Shown here piece by piece: positions 31,870 to 39,686 of a DNA stretch of 64,000 nucleotides. This DNA comes from DASUPK01 sp963804595. Its GTDB lineage: Bacteria > Actinomycetota > Thermoleophilia > Solirubrobacterales > 70-9. The translations under genes were made by a program, and so were the position numbers. The stretch is from assembly GCA_963804595.1 (NCBI GenBank), contig CAWDQZ010000009.1, positions 186,001 to 250,000 of the forward strand, read 5' to 3'. Position 1 is the first letter of the stretch. The number at the start of each line of letters is the position of its first letter. The notes under the pieces are model-generated. The model was not told where the DNA came from, ran no database searches, and worked only from the letters and a program-made list of their open reading frames with translations.

Positions 31870-34177
31870 CCGGGCCGCTGTGGCGGGGGGCGCCTGGGAG
31901 CCGGCGCTCGGGCCGGCCCGAGAGGACGGCAGGGTGGTCGCCGAGTCAGCCGAGGCGGCGACCATGGCGAAGCTCGCCGGGCTGCCGGAGGATCTCAACC
32001 CGGCCCTCCGCGAGGCGCTGCTGGGTGCCGGAATCGAGTCCCTCTACTCCCACCAGTCCGCCGCCTATGAGACCGCCAGGCGATCGAACCTGATCCTGAC
32101 CAGCGGCACCGCGTCGGGCAAGTCGCTCTCCTTCAACCTGCCTGTGCTGGACGGCATCGCCGAGGAGCCCAAGCGCCGGGCGATCTACCTCTATCCGACC
32201 AAGGCCCTCGCCCAGGACCAGGCTCGCAAGCTCGGCGAGCTGCGGCCGCCCGGTCTGCGCGAGGCGATCTACGACGGCGATACGCCGCGCGAGGACCGCC
32301 CCTCGATCCGGCGGCGCGCCAACCTCGTCCTCACCAACCCCGACATGCTGAACGTCGGCGTCCTTCCCCACCACAAGCGCTGGGGGGACTTCATCGCCAA
32401 CCTCGGCTGGGTGGTAGTCGACGAGGCTCACACCTACCGCGGCGTCTTCGGCTCACACGTCGCCAACGTGCTCAGGCGGCTGCGGCGGGTCGCCCGCCTC
32501 TACGGCGCCGAGCCGCGCTTCATCCTCGCTTCCGCGACGATCGCGAATCCGGGGGAGCTCGCCGAGCGCCTCACAGGGCTGCCGTTCGAGCTGCTCGACG
32601 ACGACGGCGCGCCGCGGGCCGGACGTGAGATCGCGATGTGGAATCCGCCGGTGATCGAGCACCGGACGATGACTCGCCGCTCGCCGGTCTCCGAGGCCGC
32701 CGACCTGCTCGTCGAGCTGGTCTCGCGTGGCGTGCGGACGATCTGCTTCATGCGCAGCCGCCGGGGGATCGAGCTGATCAACCGTTTCGCCTCGGACGAG
32801 CTGGTCCGGCGGGGGCAGGGCGACATGGCCGACCGCATCGCCCCATATCGCGCCGGCTACACGCCGCAGCAGCGGCGCGAGATCGAGTCGCAGCTCGCCT
32901 CCGGGGAGCTGCTCGCGGTCGCCGCCACTGACGCCCTCGAGCTCGGCATCGACGTCGGCGAGCTCGACGCCGCGATCTGCGTCAACTTCCCGGGCACCGT
33001 CGCCAGCCTCAGGCAGATGTGGGGGCGGGCGGGGCGCCGGCGCCGCGGCCTCGCCGTCTACGTCGCGGGCGAGGACGCGCTCGACCAGTTCTTCTGCCGC
33101 CACCCCGACGAGTTCCTGGAGCGGCCGGTCGAAGCGGCGATCCTCGACCACCGCTCCCAGCAGATCCAGATGCAGCATCTGCTCGCCGCTGCGTACGAGG
33201 CCCCGCTGGGGCCCCAGGACGACGACATCCTGGGCGAGGGCTGGCGGGAGCGGGCCGAGCGGATGGTGACCGCAGGCGAGCTGCGCCGCGGGCGCGGCGA
33301 GCGCTACCTGACCCGCTCGGGCGACTTCGTGGCCGGGAGGATCGCGCTGCGCTCCTCATCGGCGGACAGCGTCGCCGTGATCGACGCCACCTCGGGCGAG
33401 ATGCTCGGCAACGTCGAGGCCGAGCGCGCTTTCTCGACGGTCCACCCGGGCGCCGTCTATCTGCACCTCGGCCGCTCCTACCAGGTGACCGAGCTCGACA
33501 TCGGCTCCCGCCGGGCGATCGTGAAACCGTTCGACGGCGACTACTACACCCAGGTGAAGAAGGAGACCGAGGTCTACATCGAGGGGATCGAGACGCAGCG
33601 GTCCGCACTCGGCGTCGAGCTCAACTTCGGCACCGTTTCGGTCTCCGAACAGGTGATCGCCTACCAGCGCAAGCGGCTGGGCGACAACAAGGTGATCGAC
33701 ATCATCTCGCTCGACCTGCCCGAGCAGGACTTCGTCACCCAGGCGCTCTGGTACGTGATCTCAGAGCGGATGGCCGCGGCTCTGCCGAGCGAGGTGCTGC
33801 TCGGTGCGCTGCACGCCTCCGAGCACGGACAGATCGCAGTGCTGCCCCTGATCGCGATGTGCGACCGCTGGGACATCGGCGGGCTCTCCACCAATATCCA
33901 CTTCCAGACCGGCCAGCCCACGATCTTCATCTACGACGGGCACCCGGGCGGCGTCGGGATCACCCGCCGGGGCTACGAGGAGTTCGAGCGCCTGGTCGGG
34001 GACGCGGACCGCCTGATCCGCGAGTGCCCCTGCGACGACGGCTGCCCCTCATGTGTCCAAAGCCCCAAGTGCGGCAACCTCAACGAGCACCTCCACAAGG
34101 GAGGGGCGCTCGAGCTGATGGGCCGGATGCTTCGCGAAGCCGCAGCCGCCGCGAAGCCCAGTCGTTCAGCCGGCTGA
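31853..34177 (+). CDS. DEAD/DEAH-box helicase with DUF1998 zinc domain (MrfA/YprA-like)
   Basis: The 774-residue protein has the SF2 motifs SGTASGKSLSF (Walker A), VVVDEAHTYRG (Walker B/DEAH) and ASATIANP, then MWGRAGRRRRG in RecA domain 2. The C-terminus carries ECPCDDGCPSCVQSPKCG, the four-cysteine site of MrfA helicases, followed by a conserved LNEHLHKGGAL. MrfA acts in repair of mitomycin-type DNA damage with the nuclease MrfB; no mrfB-like gene is adjacent. The start overlaps the DHPS-like gene. Confidence 0.93.
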   Translation: MPRLASRAAVAGGAWEPALGPAREDGRVVAESAEAATMAKLAGLPEDLNPALREALLGAGIESLYSHQSAAYETARRSNLILTSGTASGKSLSFNLPVLDGIAEEPKRRAIYLYPTKALAQDQARKLGELRPPGLREAIYDGDTPREDRPSIRRRANLVLTNPDMLNVGVLPHHKRWGDFIANLGWVVVDEAHTYRGVFGSHVANVLRRLRRVARLYGAEPRFILASATIANPGELAERLTGLPFELLDDDGAPRAGREIAMWNPPVIEHRTMTRRSPVSEAADLLVELVSRGVRTICFMRSRRGIELINRFASDELVRRGQGDMADRIAPYRAGYTPQQRREIESQLASGELLAVAATDALELGIDVGELDAAICVNFPGTVASLRQMWGRAGRRRRGLAVYVAGEDALDQFFCRHPDEFLERPVEAAILDHRSQQIQMQHLLAAAYEAPLGPQDDDILGEGWRERAERMVTAGELRRGRGERYLTRSGDFVAGRIALRSSSADSVAVIDATSGEMLGNVEAERAFSTVHPGAVYLHLGRSYQVTELDIGSRRAIVKPFDGDYYTQVKKETEVYIEGIETQRSALGVELNFGTVSVSEQVIAYQRKRLGDNKVIDIISLDLPEQDFVTQALWYVISERMAAALPSEVLLGALHASEHGQIAVLPLIAMCDRWDIGGLSTNIHFQTGQPTIFIYDGHPGGVGITRRGYEEFERLVGDADRLIRECPCDDGCPSCVQSPKCGNLNEHLHKGGALELMGRMLREAAAAAKPSRSAG
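34166..34177. terminator. 12-base palindrome containing both stop codons
   Basis: TCAGCCGGCTGA is a perfect palindrome. Its right end is the TGA of the helicase gene and its left end is the TGA of the convergent SnoaL-like gene, so the two genes share all 12 bases. Confidence 0.4.
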
Positions 34178-34603
34178 CCTCTGGACGGCCGCGAGTGCCT
34201 CGGCCTTCGTGGGAAAGCCCTGCACTCGCTGTATCCGACCGTCCTGGAACCAGAAGACGTCCGTCTCATCGGCTTCGACGCGGAGGTCGCTGCCTCGCCC
34301 GCGGGCCACGAGCCTCGTCTCGGCTACCACCACGTCCCCGAGATCGGTGAGCGCGATCGGCTCCCATCGCAGCTCGGTGAATATCTCCTGCAGCATCCGC
34401 CAGAACTCCTTCGATTCCGCCCGGCCGCGGTACGTCCTTGCGTCGGGTACGTCGGAGCGGCCGCTGATCTCGAAGTCCAGTGCCAGGCCGGCCCAGAGGT
34501 CGGGCGCCGCGATCTCCGGATCGACGAACTCGTCGCCCGAGCGGTCGATCGAGTTGATCACCTCGTAGTTGCGCCGGACCAGGGCGACGTTCTCCTCCGA
34601 CAC
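34166..34603 (-). CDS. SnoaL-like (NTF2 superfamily) protein
   Basis: The 145-residue product starts SEENVALVRRNYEVINS and continues with EFVDPEIAAPDLWAGL, YRGRAESKEFWRMLQEI and DVFWFQDGRIQRVQGFPTKAEAL, the helix-and-sheet order of a SnoaL-like fold. The GTG at 34603 is chosen because it begins the first helix; the frame is open further. Polyketide cyclases and ketosteroid isomerases share the fold but no catalytic residue can be assigned. Divergent from the LOG-type gene by about 30 bases. Confidence 0.82.
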   Translation of the reverse strand: MSEENVALVRRNYEVINSIDRSGDEFVDPEIAAPDLWAGLALDFEISGRSDVPDARTYRGRAESKEFWRMLQEIFTELRWEPIALTDLGDVVVAETRLVARGRGSDLRVEADETDVFWFQDGRIQRVQGFPTKAEALAAVQRSAG

Positions 34604-34634
34604 CGCCTGCAGTATCGCGTGGCAGACTCGGGTT

Positions 34635-35123
34635 GTGGCCCGAGGAGTACAGATCTCGGTGATCGGCGCCGGCCAGGGCGAGGAGGAGATCCTCCGCGAC
34701 GCCGAGGAGGTCGGCCGGCGGATCGCGGAGGCGGGTGCCGTGCTGGTGTGCGGCGGGCGCACCGGCGTCATGGAGGCCGCCTCGCGAGGGGCCTCCGAGG
34801 CCGGCGGCACGGTGCTCGGAGTGCTCCCCACCGTGTCCTTCGAGGATGCGAACCCGTATGTCACCCACGTCGTCGCCACCGGCATAGGTGAGGCTCGGAA
34901 TCTGGCCGTGGTCGCCTCCGGCCAGGCGGTGATCGCCGTGGGCGGGGAGTGGGGAACGCTGGCGGAGATCGCGTTCGCTCGGAAGCTACGGCGGCCGGTG
35001 GTGGCGATCCGGAGCTGGACGCTGCAGAACCGCTCTCGCACCGAGCTCGGGATCGTCGATGCAAAGACCCCCGAGGAGGCCGTCAGCACCGCGCTGTCGG
35101 CCGCCGGCGAGCCTCAGCCGTAG
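34635..35123 (+). CDS. TIGR00725/LOG-like SLOG-domain protein
   Basis: The 162-residue Rossmann-like protein has SVIGAGQGEEE at the N-terminus, VCGGRTGVMEAASRGA and the signature GGEWGTLAEIAFA. Relatives are the LOG nucleotide hydrolases and molybdenum-cofactor carrier proteins; the GGxGTxxE core supports nucleotide binding. The GTG at 34635 is chosen so that the first strand is N-terminal. It ends 10 bases inside the convergent GH15-like gene. Confidence 0.82.
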   Translation: MARGVQISVIGAGQGEEEILRDAEEVGRRIAEAGAVLVCGGRTGVMEAASRGASEAGGTVLGVLPTVSFEDANPYVTHVVATGIGEARNLAVVASGQAVIAVGGEWGTLAEIAFARKLRRPVVAIRSWTLQNRSRTELGIVDAKTPEEAVSTALSAAGEPQP

Positions 35124-36136
35124 CGCGCCCGCAGCGCCAGGATCGCGAAGGCGTGCGACCACGCCAGGGGGGTGGTCGAGGTCGGCTCGCCTGTCCTCGC
35201 ATCCACGCGCTCGGGCAGGGTGCCGTGCGGGGTCTCCGCCCGGCGCAGCTCGGCCAGCAGACGGTCAGCCGCCCGCGCGTCGCCAAGCTCGACCAGGGCC
35301 CACGCGGACCAGGCGGTCGGGGCAGTCCAGGTCTCCCCGGGCGTCCAGCCCTCGATCGGGGGGATGCCGTAATGGGTGGAGGCGCGGCTCAGGGCGAGAA
35401 GCGTGCTGCGGGCGGCCTCCCCCAGGGCCGGGCGCGGAAAGACGGTTGCCGCCCAGGCCGCCGACGAGTCCAGCTCGCCGCTCCCCTCCCCCCGGGTCAG
35501 GCCCCGAGGAGTGAGGAATCGCTCTTTGATCTCGATCGTCGACGCCCTCCCGGCGATCGCGTTGCCGAGCAAGTCGCCAGTCACGTTCTCCCCGTAGTCC
35601 TGGCGGCCGCGCCAGTCGTAGGCACTCGAGCTCCGCCGGTTGACGAATCGCTCGGCCGCACCGACCCAGCCCTGCCCGTCGCCGGCGGCAGGGCGACCGG
35701 GAACGGGCGAGCCGTCGGAGTAGAAGCGCGCGGCTCTATCTGTGTCGAGGCCAGAGAGGAACGACACGACCCGCCGTGCCTCCGGCCGCAGGCCGGCAGC
35801 CTCGAGGGCGATCGCCCCGGCGGCCGCGTCGCGCGGCCAGACATAGTCCCACCCGTCCCGCTCGCCGGCGATCATCGCGCCGCTGCGCGCATCTGTGAGG
35901 GCAACGAGGACCCGGACTGAACGGGAGTAGAGCCGTCGCGCCCACCGCGGGGCCGCCGGCCCGAGCGGGATCGTGCGCTTCCTGACCCCCGCCGGGGAGA
36001 ACGCGCCCGAGCCGACCGTGCCGAAATAGGGCGCCGGCATCCCGGTCTGGATCGGCTCAGGCGGCACCTGGCGGGCGCCGGAGACGGAGGCCGCAACGAG
36101 GACCGCGACACCGACCCCGACGATGCTCCTGATCAC
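35114..36136 (-). CDS. secreted glucoamylase/GH15-like protein
   Basis: The 340-residue product starts with a signal peptide (RSIVGVGVAVLVAASVSGA, cut near residue 21). The mature part follows the alpha/alpha barrel pattern: GERDGWDYVWPRDAAAGAIALEAAGL contains the WPRD substrate-binding segment of GH15 enzymes (shown here in two parts, GERDGWDYVWPRD and AAAGAIALEAAGL), with EGWTPGETWTAPTAWSAWAL later. Glucoamylases and trehalases of this family hydrolyse alpha-glucosides. The protein is shorter than usual family members (about 600 residues), so it may be a minimal form. GTG start at 36136. Confidence 0.75.
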   Translation of the reverse strand: MIRSIVGVGVAVLVAASVSGARQVPPEPIQTGMPAPYFGTVGSGAFSPAGVRKRTIPLGPAAPRWARRLYSRSVRVLVALTDARSGAMIAGERDGWDYVWPRDAAAGAIALEAAGLRPEARRVVSFLSGLDTDRAARFYSDGSPVPGRPAAGDGQGWVGAAERFVNRRSSSAYDWRGRQDYGENVTGDLLGNAIAGRASTIEIKERFLTPRGLTRGEGSGELDSSAAWAATVFPRPALGEAARSTLLALSRASTHYGIPPIEGWTPGETWTAPTAWSAWALVELGDARAADRLLAELRRAETPHGTLPERVDARTGEPTSTTPLAWSHAFAILALRARYG

Positions 36137-36165
36137 GGGGTGGACGCTAGCCTGTGCGCGTTCCC

Positions 36166-36238
36166 GGCGAGGTAGCTCAGTTGGTAGAGCACACGACTGA
36201 AAATCGTGGTGTCGCCAGTTCGATTCTGGCCCTCGCCA
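36166..36238 (+). tRNA. tRNA-Phe (GAA)
   Basis: A full cloverleaf is present: acceptor GGCGAGG (36166-36172) with CCTCGCC (36231-36237) and discriminator A; anticodon stem CACGA/TCGTG with loop CTGAAAA, giving anticodon GAA; T stem GCCAG/CTGGC with TTCGATT loop. CCA is not encoded. A 29-base imperfect copy of its 3' end is at 38774. Confidence 0.96.
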
Positions 36239-36299
36239 TCGCGTACGCGGCACTGCCTCGAACGGCGTCTCTCGGGAGCCGCGAACTACCCCTCCGGCG

Positions 36300-36540
36300 G
36301 TGCGTCTGCCGGAGCTGATCCCCCTTCGGGCCCGCCGAGCGCGAAGGCGCTTCCTGGCACTCGGGGTCTCTGACTTCTGCTTGATGTATTGCTCGGCGGT
36401 CGCGGCGAGCAGCGCCACGAAGACGCCCAGTCCCGTGAGGAGGTAGATGATCGTGAAGATCTGCGTGCCGGCGCGGGTCCCTGCGAAGATGGTGGCCTCG
36501 GCGGGGCAGGATTTCCCGAGCCAGACCAGCGCCCTGGAGT
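36300..36540 (-). pseudogene. remnant of a two-helix ion-channel C-terminus
   Basis: A minus-strand frame reads QIFTIIYLLTGLGVFVALLA and AATAEQYIKQK, which closely resembles the second membrane helix and tail of bacterial K+ channels. The preceding region should hold the TVGYGD filter but reads EATIFAGTRAGT, so the filter and the first helix are missing. The frame continues through the tRNA gene without a stop and no start is visible. It looks like a decayed fragment; chance resemblance cannot be excluded. Confidence 0.4.
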
Positions 36541-36668
36541 CATTCGTCTCGACCCTTTCCACCACGATCAACACGCTGCCCCCGTCCGCGACGCCACAGC
36601 AGATCGATGCCGACGCCGACGAGCTCAAGCGCGAGATCGACGCGGCAGCCAAAGAGGACGCTGGCTAG
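36447..36668 (+). CDS. possible small protein, 73 residues
   Basis: The frame has a strong ribosome site (GAGGAGGTAG directly before the ATG) and ends with a helical, charged segment, QIDADADELKREIDAAAKED. It overlaps the ion-channel remnant on the other strand, so only one of the two readings is likely to be real. The N-terminal half is not convincing. No family recognised. The 473 bases between the tRNA and the GAP-family gene hold only these two doubtful features. Confidence 0.3.
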   Translation: MIVKICVPARVPAKMVASAGQDFPSQTSALESFVSTLSTTINTLPPSATPQQIDADADELKREIDAAAKEDAG

Positions 36669-36711
36669 GACGTCACCACGTTGAGAACGAGGGCTAGGCC
36701 GTGAAATAGCG

Positions 36712-37396
36712 ATGGGGACCTTCTTTCTCTTCGCCTTCACGGCTGCGCTCAACCCAACCCTGCTCGCGGCCACAACCGTGATGCTGCTGCTTCCCAACCC
36801 GAAGCGGCTCCTGATCGGCTACCTGCTCGGCGCGATGCTGACGAGCATCACGCTCGGCCTGGTGATCGTCTTCAGCCTGGAGGACTCGAGCTTCGCCGAC
36901 ACGGCAAAGAACACCCTGAGTCCTGCGGCTGACTTTGCCCTGGGCGGAATTCTGCTTGGCGATCGCATTGGTGCTCGCCACCGGTCGCGATCAGGAGCGG
37001 AAGGCGCGGAGGGAGCAGAAGAAGGCCGCGAAGGGACCCAGCGGACCTCCGCGATGGCAACGTTTCATGGCGCGCGGAACCGCCCGCGACACCTTCGTCG
37101 TCGGAGCCCTGCTCACCCTTCCAGGCGCCTCTTACCTCGCCGGCCTCCACCACCTGGCGGGGGAGGATCTGAGCACGACCGCGACGGTCTTGGCGGTGCT
37201 CGCCTTCAACGTGATCATGCTCGCCCTGCTGGAGATACCCACCCTCAGCTACCTGCTGGCTCCCGAGAAGACGCCCGCTGCCGTCGATCGTTTCAAGGCC
37301 AGCCTCTCCCGCCACGGCCGCAAGGCTGGGATTTGGGGCGCCGCGGTGATCGGCAGCCTGTTGGTGCTGCGGGGGGTGATCGAGCTCCTGAGCTGA
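36712..37396 (+). pseudogene. GAP/SAP (sulfolipid-1-addressing-type) membrane protein, one frameshift
   Basis: The first frame gives FLFAFTAALNPTLLAATTVMLLLPNPKRLLIGYLLGA (helices 1 and 2, cited as FLFAFTAALNPTLLA and MLLLPNPKRLLIGYLLGA). After ALGGILL the sense continues in another frame as AIALVLATGRDQERKARREQ and four more hydrophobic segments. Removing one G at 36958-36959 joins them into a ~228-residue six-helix protein of the GAP family, exporters linked to cell-wall lipids in mycobacteria. It is either inactive or carries a sequence error. Confidence 0.75.
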
Positions 37397-37405
37397 GGGT
37401 CGGCT

Positions 37406-37996
37406 CTACGGGCCGGGAAGCCCGTTGACCGTGCTGTCGACACCGCCGAGGGTGTTGTTGACGCTATCGACCGTGTTGTCAACGGTGTCGCCGACGGTGC
37501 CGACCGTGTTGTTGACGGTGCCGACCGTGTTGTTGACGGTGTTGCCGACGGTGCCGACCGTGTTGTTGACGGTGTTATTGACCGTGTTGTTGACGGTGTT
37601 GCCGACCCCGCTCGTACCCCCACCCGTGTGCGGCGGGCTGGTCGTCGAAGGATCCGACGAGCCTCCACCTGAGCCACCCGAGCCGCCGGTTCCCGTGCCT
37701 CTGCCGGTGCCCCCGGATCCCGCGCCCGGATGCGAACCAATCGAGGAACCGGACCTGCTCGCCAGCGCCACCGTCGCTCGGTCGACCCTGCTGGTCGTGC
37801 TGGGCTCGGTCTGAGCGGAAGCGGGAATCGTGTCGGGACCGCCAGTGACCGCGGAGAGGCCGCTGGCGATGCCCGGGAGGCTCGTCTCGAACCCGATCAG
37901 GGCGGCGACCGCCACGGGAATGGCACACAGAGCCGCGCCGGCGAACCCGCGCGACGCGAGCCGGCGACGCCACCAAGCGAGTAGTCCATTACCCAT
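37406..37996 (-). CDS. membrane-anchored surface protein with NTV tandem repeats
   Basis: The 196-residue protein has one hydrophobic segment near the N-terminus (GFAGAALCAIPVAVAALIGF, residues 18-37) after a basic start, then a Gly/Ser/Thr-rich linker (about 80-125), then about 65 residues built from VNNTVGTV/GNTVNNTV units. It probably sits outside the cell, anchored at its N-terminus. N-x-T triplets are frequent. The repeat tract gives a periodic outline that could pack into a beta structure or bind wall polymer. Intact, although neighbours are frameshifted. Confidence 0.65.
   Translation of the reverse strand: MGNGLLAWWRRRLASRGFAGAALCAIPVAVAALIGFETSLPGIASGLSAVTGGPDTIPASAQTEPSTTSRVDRATVALASRSGSSIGSHPGAGSGGTGRGTGTGGSGGSGGGSSDPSTTSPPHTGGGTSGVGNTVNNTVNNTVNNTVGTVGNTVNNTVGTVNNTVGTVGDTVDNTVDSVNNTLGGVDSTVNGLPGP
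37435..37610 (-). repeat. coding tandem repeat (NNTV/GTV units)
   Basis: The DNA repeats short units such as GTTGTTGACGGTG and GCCGACCGTG, each coding Asn-Asn-Thr-Val or Gly-Thr-Val. Copies are near-identical at the DNA level, so the tract is recent or kept homogeneous and is prone to copy-number change. Confidence 0.75.
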
Positions 37997-38052
37997 TTAG
38001 GAACGTCCGGCTCACAGTCCACTCTCCACGCTGTGTTTACCCAGGTGGCCTG

Positions 38053-38154
38053 GTGTTCAACCGACAGGGGCTGGTTCCCATCCTGCGCCGCTACAGCCCC
38101 AAGGTCTCATTCTTCGACAAGAGCTGGCGGCCGAGCGAGATCGAGCCCGAATAA
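38053..38154 (+). pseudogene. C-terminal remnant of an unknown gene
   Basis: An in-frame stretch of 33 codons from GTG 38053 reads VFNRQGLVPILRRYSPKVSF then FDKSWRPSEIEPE and stops at 38154, just before the ribosome site of the HdeD gene. It looks like the end of a larger protein, but no coding sequence precedes it. Family not recognised. Confidence 0.35.
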
Positions 38155-38163
38155 GGAGGAGAG

Positions 38164-38724
38164 ATGGTTGACCCAGTGACTGGAGCCGAGGTACGCGTGG
38201 CCACCGGAGGCTGGTGGCTGCTCCTACTCGTCGGCGTGCTCAGCATCGCCGCGGGGATCATCATCCTGATCAAGCCGGGTGACAGCCTGGCGACGCTGGC
38301 GGTGATCGCGGGGATCTTCCTGCTCCTCGACGGGATCCTCGAGCTGGCGGCCTCCCTGATGCGCGGCACCCAGAGCCGCGGATCGCTCGCGCTACTCGGG
38401 GTGCTCACCGCGATCGTCGGAGTCCTGCTCATCCGCCACCCCATCGGAGGCGTCGCGGCCGTCGCCTTGCTGATCGGGATCTGGCTGATCGCGGTCGGCG
38501 TGCTCCGCGTGATCGCCGCTTTCGAGGTGGATGAGAACCGCGGCTGGAACATCTTCGCCGGAGCGGTGGAGCTGCTCGCCGGCATCGTGATCGTCTCCGA
38601 TCCGAACATCGGCTTCGCGACGCTCGCGCTGCTCGTCGGTCTCGGGTTCATCCTCAACGGCATCGGCATGTTCGCCCTGGGGTGGAGCCTGCACACGGTG
38701 CGGCGAGACGTGGCGGCTTCCTGA
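38164..38724 (+). CDS. HdeD family membrane protein
   Basis: The 186-residue protein has six regularly spaced hydrophobic segments (WWLLLLVGVLSIAAGIIILI, LAVIAGIFLLLDGILELAA and so on) separated by short loops, the DUF308/HdeD pattern. HdeD helps E. coli survive acid; the role in actinobacteria is unknown. A strong ribosome site (AAGGAGGAG) precedes the ATG. It is intact and flanked by degraded sequence. Confidence 0.88.
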   Translation: MVDPVTGAEVRVATGGWWLLLLVGVLSIAAGIIILIKPGDSLATLAVIAGIFLLLDGILELAASLMRGTQSRGSLALLGVLTAIVGVLLIRHPIGGVAAVALLIGIWLIAVGVLRVIAAFEVDENRGWNIFAGAVELLAGIVIVSDPNIGFATLALLVGLGFILNGIGMFALGWSLHTVRRDVAAS

Positions 38725-38773
38725 GGTCAGGCCTCCCGCTGGGCAACGGTTGGGCAACAGGATGTCCTGAAGA

Positions 38774-38802
38774 TGTCGCCAGCTCGATTCTGGCTCTCGC
38801 AA
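38774..38802 (+). repeat. imperfect copy of the tRNA-Phe 3' end (possible old att site)
   Basis: Bases 38774-38802 match tRNA-Phe bases 36210-36238 at 26 of 29 positions (differences at 38783, 38795 and 38801). The match includes the T arm and the 3' acceptor strand, the segment that integrases usually duplicate. The two copies are in the same orientation, 2.5 kb apart. Confidence 0.65.
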
Positions 38803-38830
38803 TTTCCCGGACGCATCTGCAGCGGTTGGA

Positions 38831-38960
38831 GTGGTGGAGAGTTCAGTTGGTCAGCGCGGCCTCTTCGGACTGGTCAACAACGCGGGCATCGTCGAGCCCA
38901 GGCCCCGCGAGCTCCAGCCGATGGCCGATTTCCGCCGGCCGGTCTTCCGCATTCGCTGGG
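38831..38960 (+). pseudogene. fragment of a short-chain dehydrogenase
   Basis: The frame from 38831 reads GLFGLVNNAGIVEPRPRELQ then PMADFRR, which is the NNAG region of SDR enzymes with its usual flanks. The cofactor motif upstream and the YxxxK active site downstream are absent. It is a short leftover of a lost gene. Confidence 0.6.
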
Positions 38961-39142
38961 CAACCAGGAGCCGGGGGATCTGCAATGAAGGACGACTCAT
39001 TGGAACGCCCGAGAGAACCTTGGTCCAGTGGATCGGTGAATTCGATTCGCGCTTGGGGTGACGTCATTGGGCCTCCTCAATCACCTGTGCAACCCGGCCC
39101 ATTCGTTGGCTGAAGGTGAATAGACGAGCAGGGCCCTCGGGT

Positions 39143-39656
39143 TCATGCGCTCCCCTCGGACATCTTCTGCTGCGCGTCCGCTAGCGCGCCCTTCACGGCC
39201 TGGACGTGGCGCCCTTCCGCCTCGCCCTTCTGTTTCTGTACGGCGCGCGTCACGGCCGGCTCGACCCGCTCGGCCTCAGACTGCGAGTAGACGACGATCA
39301 GGCCGGCGCCGCCGATCGGAATCGTCTCCCCCGCCTGCTCGCCGATCTTGTCGGCAGCCTTGTGGTGAAGCAGCTTGCCGGCGCCGGCGCCCAGGGCGGC
39401 CCCGATCGCGGTGGTCGCCAGAAGCGGGGGGGCGGCCAGCCCGATCGCCAATCCGACGCCGCCGAGGGCCCCCGCTCCCTCGCGGACCATGTGATCGGTC
39501 TCCTCCACCGACAGGCTCGCCCTCCAGGTCCTTGGCGACGAGGGCCATGCCCTGCAGGTCGGCGCCGCTGTTGCGGACGGCTTCGTAGTCGTCCTCGGCG
39601 GCCTCCTTCGACATGTAGCCGCCGATCAGGACGTCGATCGTGTCATGGAGCTTCAT
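39143..39656 (-). pseudogene. DUF1269-like membrane protein, one frameshift
   Basis: The N-terminal frame (from 39656) reads DTIDVLIGGYMSKEAAEDDY and ALVAKDLEGE; the C-terminal frame (to 39143) reads SVEETDHMVREGAGALGG, a glycine/alanine-rich membrane segment and GAGLIVVYSQSEAERV. Removing one base of GG at 39514-39515 joins them into a protein of about 170 residues with the order seen in DUF1269 proteins. Function unknown; such proteins are often stress-linked. Confidence 0.7.
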
Positions 39657-39686
39657 CGAGACCTCCAGTCCGAAGGACCGGTTGCG

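Larger units (their letters stand above)
38725..39142. other. 418-base stretch without an intact gene
   Basis: The stretch holds a partial copy of the tRNA-Phe 3' end (38774-38802) and a fragment of a short-chain dehydrogenase (around 38840-38960). The rest, to the DUF1269-like gene, shows no recognisable coding or RNA feature. Confidence 0.6.

Noticed and set aside
37425..37814. Plus-strand frame with LLTVLPTVPTVL repeats
   Set aside because: It is the antisense of the NTV repeat tract. The minus-strand reading has a membrane anchor and a plausible start; this one has neither.
38843..38870. GTTCAGTTGGTCAGCG resembling the D arm of a tRNA
   Set aside because: It is in frame with the SDR fragment (SSVGQR), and no acceptor or anticodon stem can be formed around it.
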